DNA of 64,000 nt from NCBI GenBank assembly GCA_963721445.1, contig CAVRIZ010000005.1:1302001-1366000 (forward strand). Reading direction: 5' to 3'. The notes beneath the pieces were generated by a model. It was not told where the DNA came from and did not search any database. It was given only the letters and a program-made list of their open reading frames with translations. The position numbers and the translations under genes are program-made. This document shows positions 62,615-64,000 of the stretch, in pieces. This DNA comes from DAIOEK01 sp963721445 (GTDB lineage: Bacteria; Chloroflexota; Anaerolineae; Anaerolineales; Anaerolineaceae). Numbering within the stretch: position 1 is the first letter of the stretch; each line of letters begins with the position of its first letter.

Positions 62615-63859
62615 TCAAAGGCCTGGTTCCGCTTTTGCAGAGACCTTTGATCCGTGATTTGTATCTAAACGGAAATATCGATTTAGTGCGAGTAGACCCG
62701 CGAGCGCTCCAAAAGAAAGAACACCAAGCAGATAAGGCGAAATCACCCCCACTATCGAAAGGAATCCGGTGGGAGATTTTACCAATTGTCCCGAAGCCAA
62801 CGCCACGGCAAGCAGATTCCAAAACCCATGGATCAGAACCGCTCCAAGGTAGAAAAAGACCATCTTGATGTATTGGCGATTCTTCCAGGCGTACACGAAT
62901 CCCATTCCGACCAACCCCGAGGCTAGGATGTGCATCAGAGCGGTGCCCACCCGGGTGATCACCACTACCAACCAGGTTTCGCCTGACATCTGGGCTGATG
63001 CCAGCAGACTCTCTGCAACCGCAAATCCTGCGCCGCTACATAATCCTCCGATGTATCCATCTGCCAGCGTCCATTCTTTTCGATAAAGAAACCAGAAACC
63101 GATGGTTTTTGAGAGCTCTTCAATTAATGGGATAAAACCGGAAACGATTATTAGGACAACCCCGATCACCGCCGGACGCGAAAGATATGGCAGCAGAATT
63201 TGTTGCAGCGCCTCCAGATCATCGGTTACGATCATCAACCGACCGGCCAATTGATTGAGTTCCGCCAGCCAGGCCGGATTCAGGAATATCAGCACCAATA
63301 GGATTATCCCCAGAGACAGCAGGGTTATCGTCTCCAAGATCAGACTGAGCGTGGTGCCGCCAATCATGCCCGTCATGGTGAGACCAGCTATTCGCTGGTG
63401 GCTTTTAAATTCTATACCTCTGATGGCGAGTCCCAGGATCAGGAGGATGGGGATGATGACGGTCAGAACATGGATCACCGGAAAGAGAAGAAGGTTTACA
63501 CCAGCCAACTTCATGGATGCGACACCAGACACTAAAAGTATAGGCCAAACCAGGAGGACGATCCAATACCAACGCCGAATAGCGTACATGGGCGCCGGTG
63601 GTGTCTTTCCCGCAATAGATCTCAACGGTAGGATGATACCCGGCAGGAGGACGATTCCCAGGGTAATAAAGCTGGCGAATATCGCCGCTATGTTGAGCGG
63701 ATCGGTTTGCCCAGACATGGTTCCAGGTTGAGGACCCGAAACAATATTGAGAACAAGAAATATAACAGCCACCCCCCAAAGCGTTAAGACGCCCATCCCG
63801 GTAAAGATCACCTGTAGAACGTCAAACGTATGGGAAGGTGGCTGCCGTAACGGTTGCAT
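62615..63859 (-). CDS. PrsW-type intramembrane metalloprotease
   Basis: The 414-residue protein has about ten membrane helices. PrsW motifs are PLIEELSKTIGFWFL (E-E-x2-K) and GAGFAVAESLL in the middle, and HILASGLVGMGFVYA and VLIHGFWNLLAVAL, with catalytic histidines, near the end. PrsW cleaves anti-sigma factors in Bacillus; the substrate here is unknown. Its ATG overlaps the stop of the upstream cyclophilin gene by one base (TAATG), so it is co-translated with it. An inverted repeat (62612-62621 with 62644-62653) spans the stop. Confidence 0.85.
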   Translation of the reverse strand: MQPLRQPPSHTFDVLQVIFTGMGVLTLWGVAVIFLVLNIVSGPQPGTMSGQTDPLNIAAIFASFITLGIVLLPGIILPLRSIAGKTPPAPMYAIRRWYWIVLLVWPILLVSGVASMKLAGVNLLLFPVIHVLTVIIPILLILGLAIRGIEFKSHQRIAGLTMTGMIGGTTLSLILETITLLSLGIILLVLIFLNPAWLAELNQLAGRLMIVTDDLEALQQILLPYLSRPAVIGVVLIIVSGFIPLIEELSKTIGFWFLYRKEWTLADGYIGGLCSGAGFAVAESLLASAQMSGETWLVVVITRVGTALMHILASGLVGMGFVYAWKNRQYIKMVFFYLGAVLIHGFWNLLAVALASGQLVKSPTGFLSIVGVISPYLLGVLSFGALAGLLALNRYFRLDTNHGSKVSAKAEPGL

Positions 63860-64000
63860 TAGCTTTCGGTTATTGTGACCTTGAGTATGGTTTCAGCCGG
63901 AGTCATTTGTCCGTCCGCAGAAACGGAAACCGGTAAACTCTCCAGGATATCCATCCCTTCCACAATCTCGCCTATAACCGAGAAACGACCATCCAATGCA
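63859..64000 (-). CDS. cyclophilin-type peptidyl-prolyl isomerase, C-terminal part
   Basis: Forty-seven codons are present before the stop; the rest lies beyond the window end. The visible sequence ALDGRFSVIGEIVEGMDILE is the typical end of the cyclophilin barrel (L-D-G-x-x-x-V-F-G-x-V-x-x-G-M-D), followed by ILKVTITES. It catalyses proline isomerisation during protein folding. It lies upstream of, and overlaps by one base, the PrsW-type gene. Confidence 0.85.
   Translation of the reverse strand, partial: ALDGRFSVIGEIVEGMDILESLPVSVSADGQMTPAETILKVTITES

Noticed and set aside
1..64000. tRNA, rRNA, CRISPR arrays or prophage
   Set aside because: I looked for T-loop motifs, regularly spaced repeats and phage genes by eye and found none; a tRNAscan or CRISPR search could still find something overlooked.

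Overview
The window looks like bacterial chromosome from an anaerobic, carbohydrate- and amino-acid-using heterotroph. The gene mix fits Chloroflexota, class Anaerolineae: Opp-type sugar transport with GH94/GH130 phosphorylases, aldehyde:ferredoxin oxidoreductase, a clostridial-type ferredoxin, SpoVS, DUF3048, ATG/GTG/TTG starts, and several promoters whose -10 box lies 6-8 nt before the start codon. That assignment is inference; no rRNA or other marker is present. No tRNA, rRNA, CRISPR, transposase or phage gene was recognised.

Region by region. 1-0.9 kb: the end of a membrane protein and a CBS-pair protein. 0.9-15.2 kb: a sugar locus with a GH130 phosphorylase, a LacI regulator, a five-gene Opp/Dpp-type ABC transporter, two GH94 phosphorylases and a DUF4380-like protein. 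Three CelR/CebR-like palindromes (GAGCGCTC core or close) sit before the GH130 gene, the regulator and the transporter, so oligosaccharide uptake and phosphorolysis appear co-regulated. 15.5-16.5 kb: an esterase-fold lipoprotein without its nucleophile serine. 16.6-24.9 kb: an Lrp regulator followed by a one-direction cluster of APC permease, saccharopine-dehydrogenase-like protein, tungsten-type AOR, class III aminotransferase and CoA-acylating aldehyde dehydrogenase, most simply an amino acid or amine fermentation module of unknown substrate.

25-43 kb: mixed housekeeping and accessory genes (DinB-TPR, thioesterase, PIG-L deacetylase, GNAT, hydrolase, DUF3048, DegV, two MFS transporters, GyrI-like, DeoR, DEAD-box helicase with a leader terminator, RidA, pirin, MscS, small membrane proteins). 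42.6-43.0 kb holds two diverged copies of a roughly 114-bp hairpin-bearing repeat.

43-56 kb: murJ, a hydrolase, metG with a structured 5' leader, a CcrM-like adenine methyltransferase, PepF-like peptidase, two deoxynucleoside kinases, a nucleotidyltransferase-fold protein, spoVS, a LarA-like protein, a ferredoxin and peptidase T. The gap before spoVS (52246-52862) carries six exact matches to the DnaA-box consensus in about 430 bp, making it a candidate replication origin or DnaA-binding control region. 57-64 kb: comEC, an ICMT-like methyltransferase, a TolB-like propeller protein, plsC, a DedA protein, a PrsW-type protease and the end of a cyclophilin gene.

Six genes each need one single-base indel to be read whole (about 32.2, 33.2, 34.4, 45.0, 55.9 and 60.0 kb), mostly at short homopolymers. 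This suggests consensus errors in the assembly rather than six real pseudogenes, but the sequence alone cannot decide.
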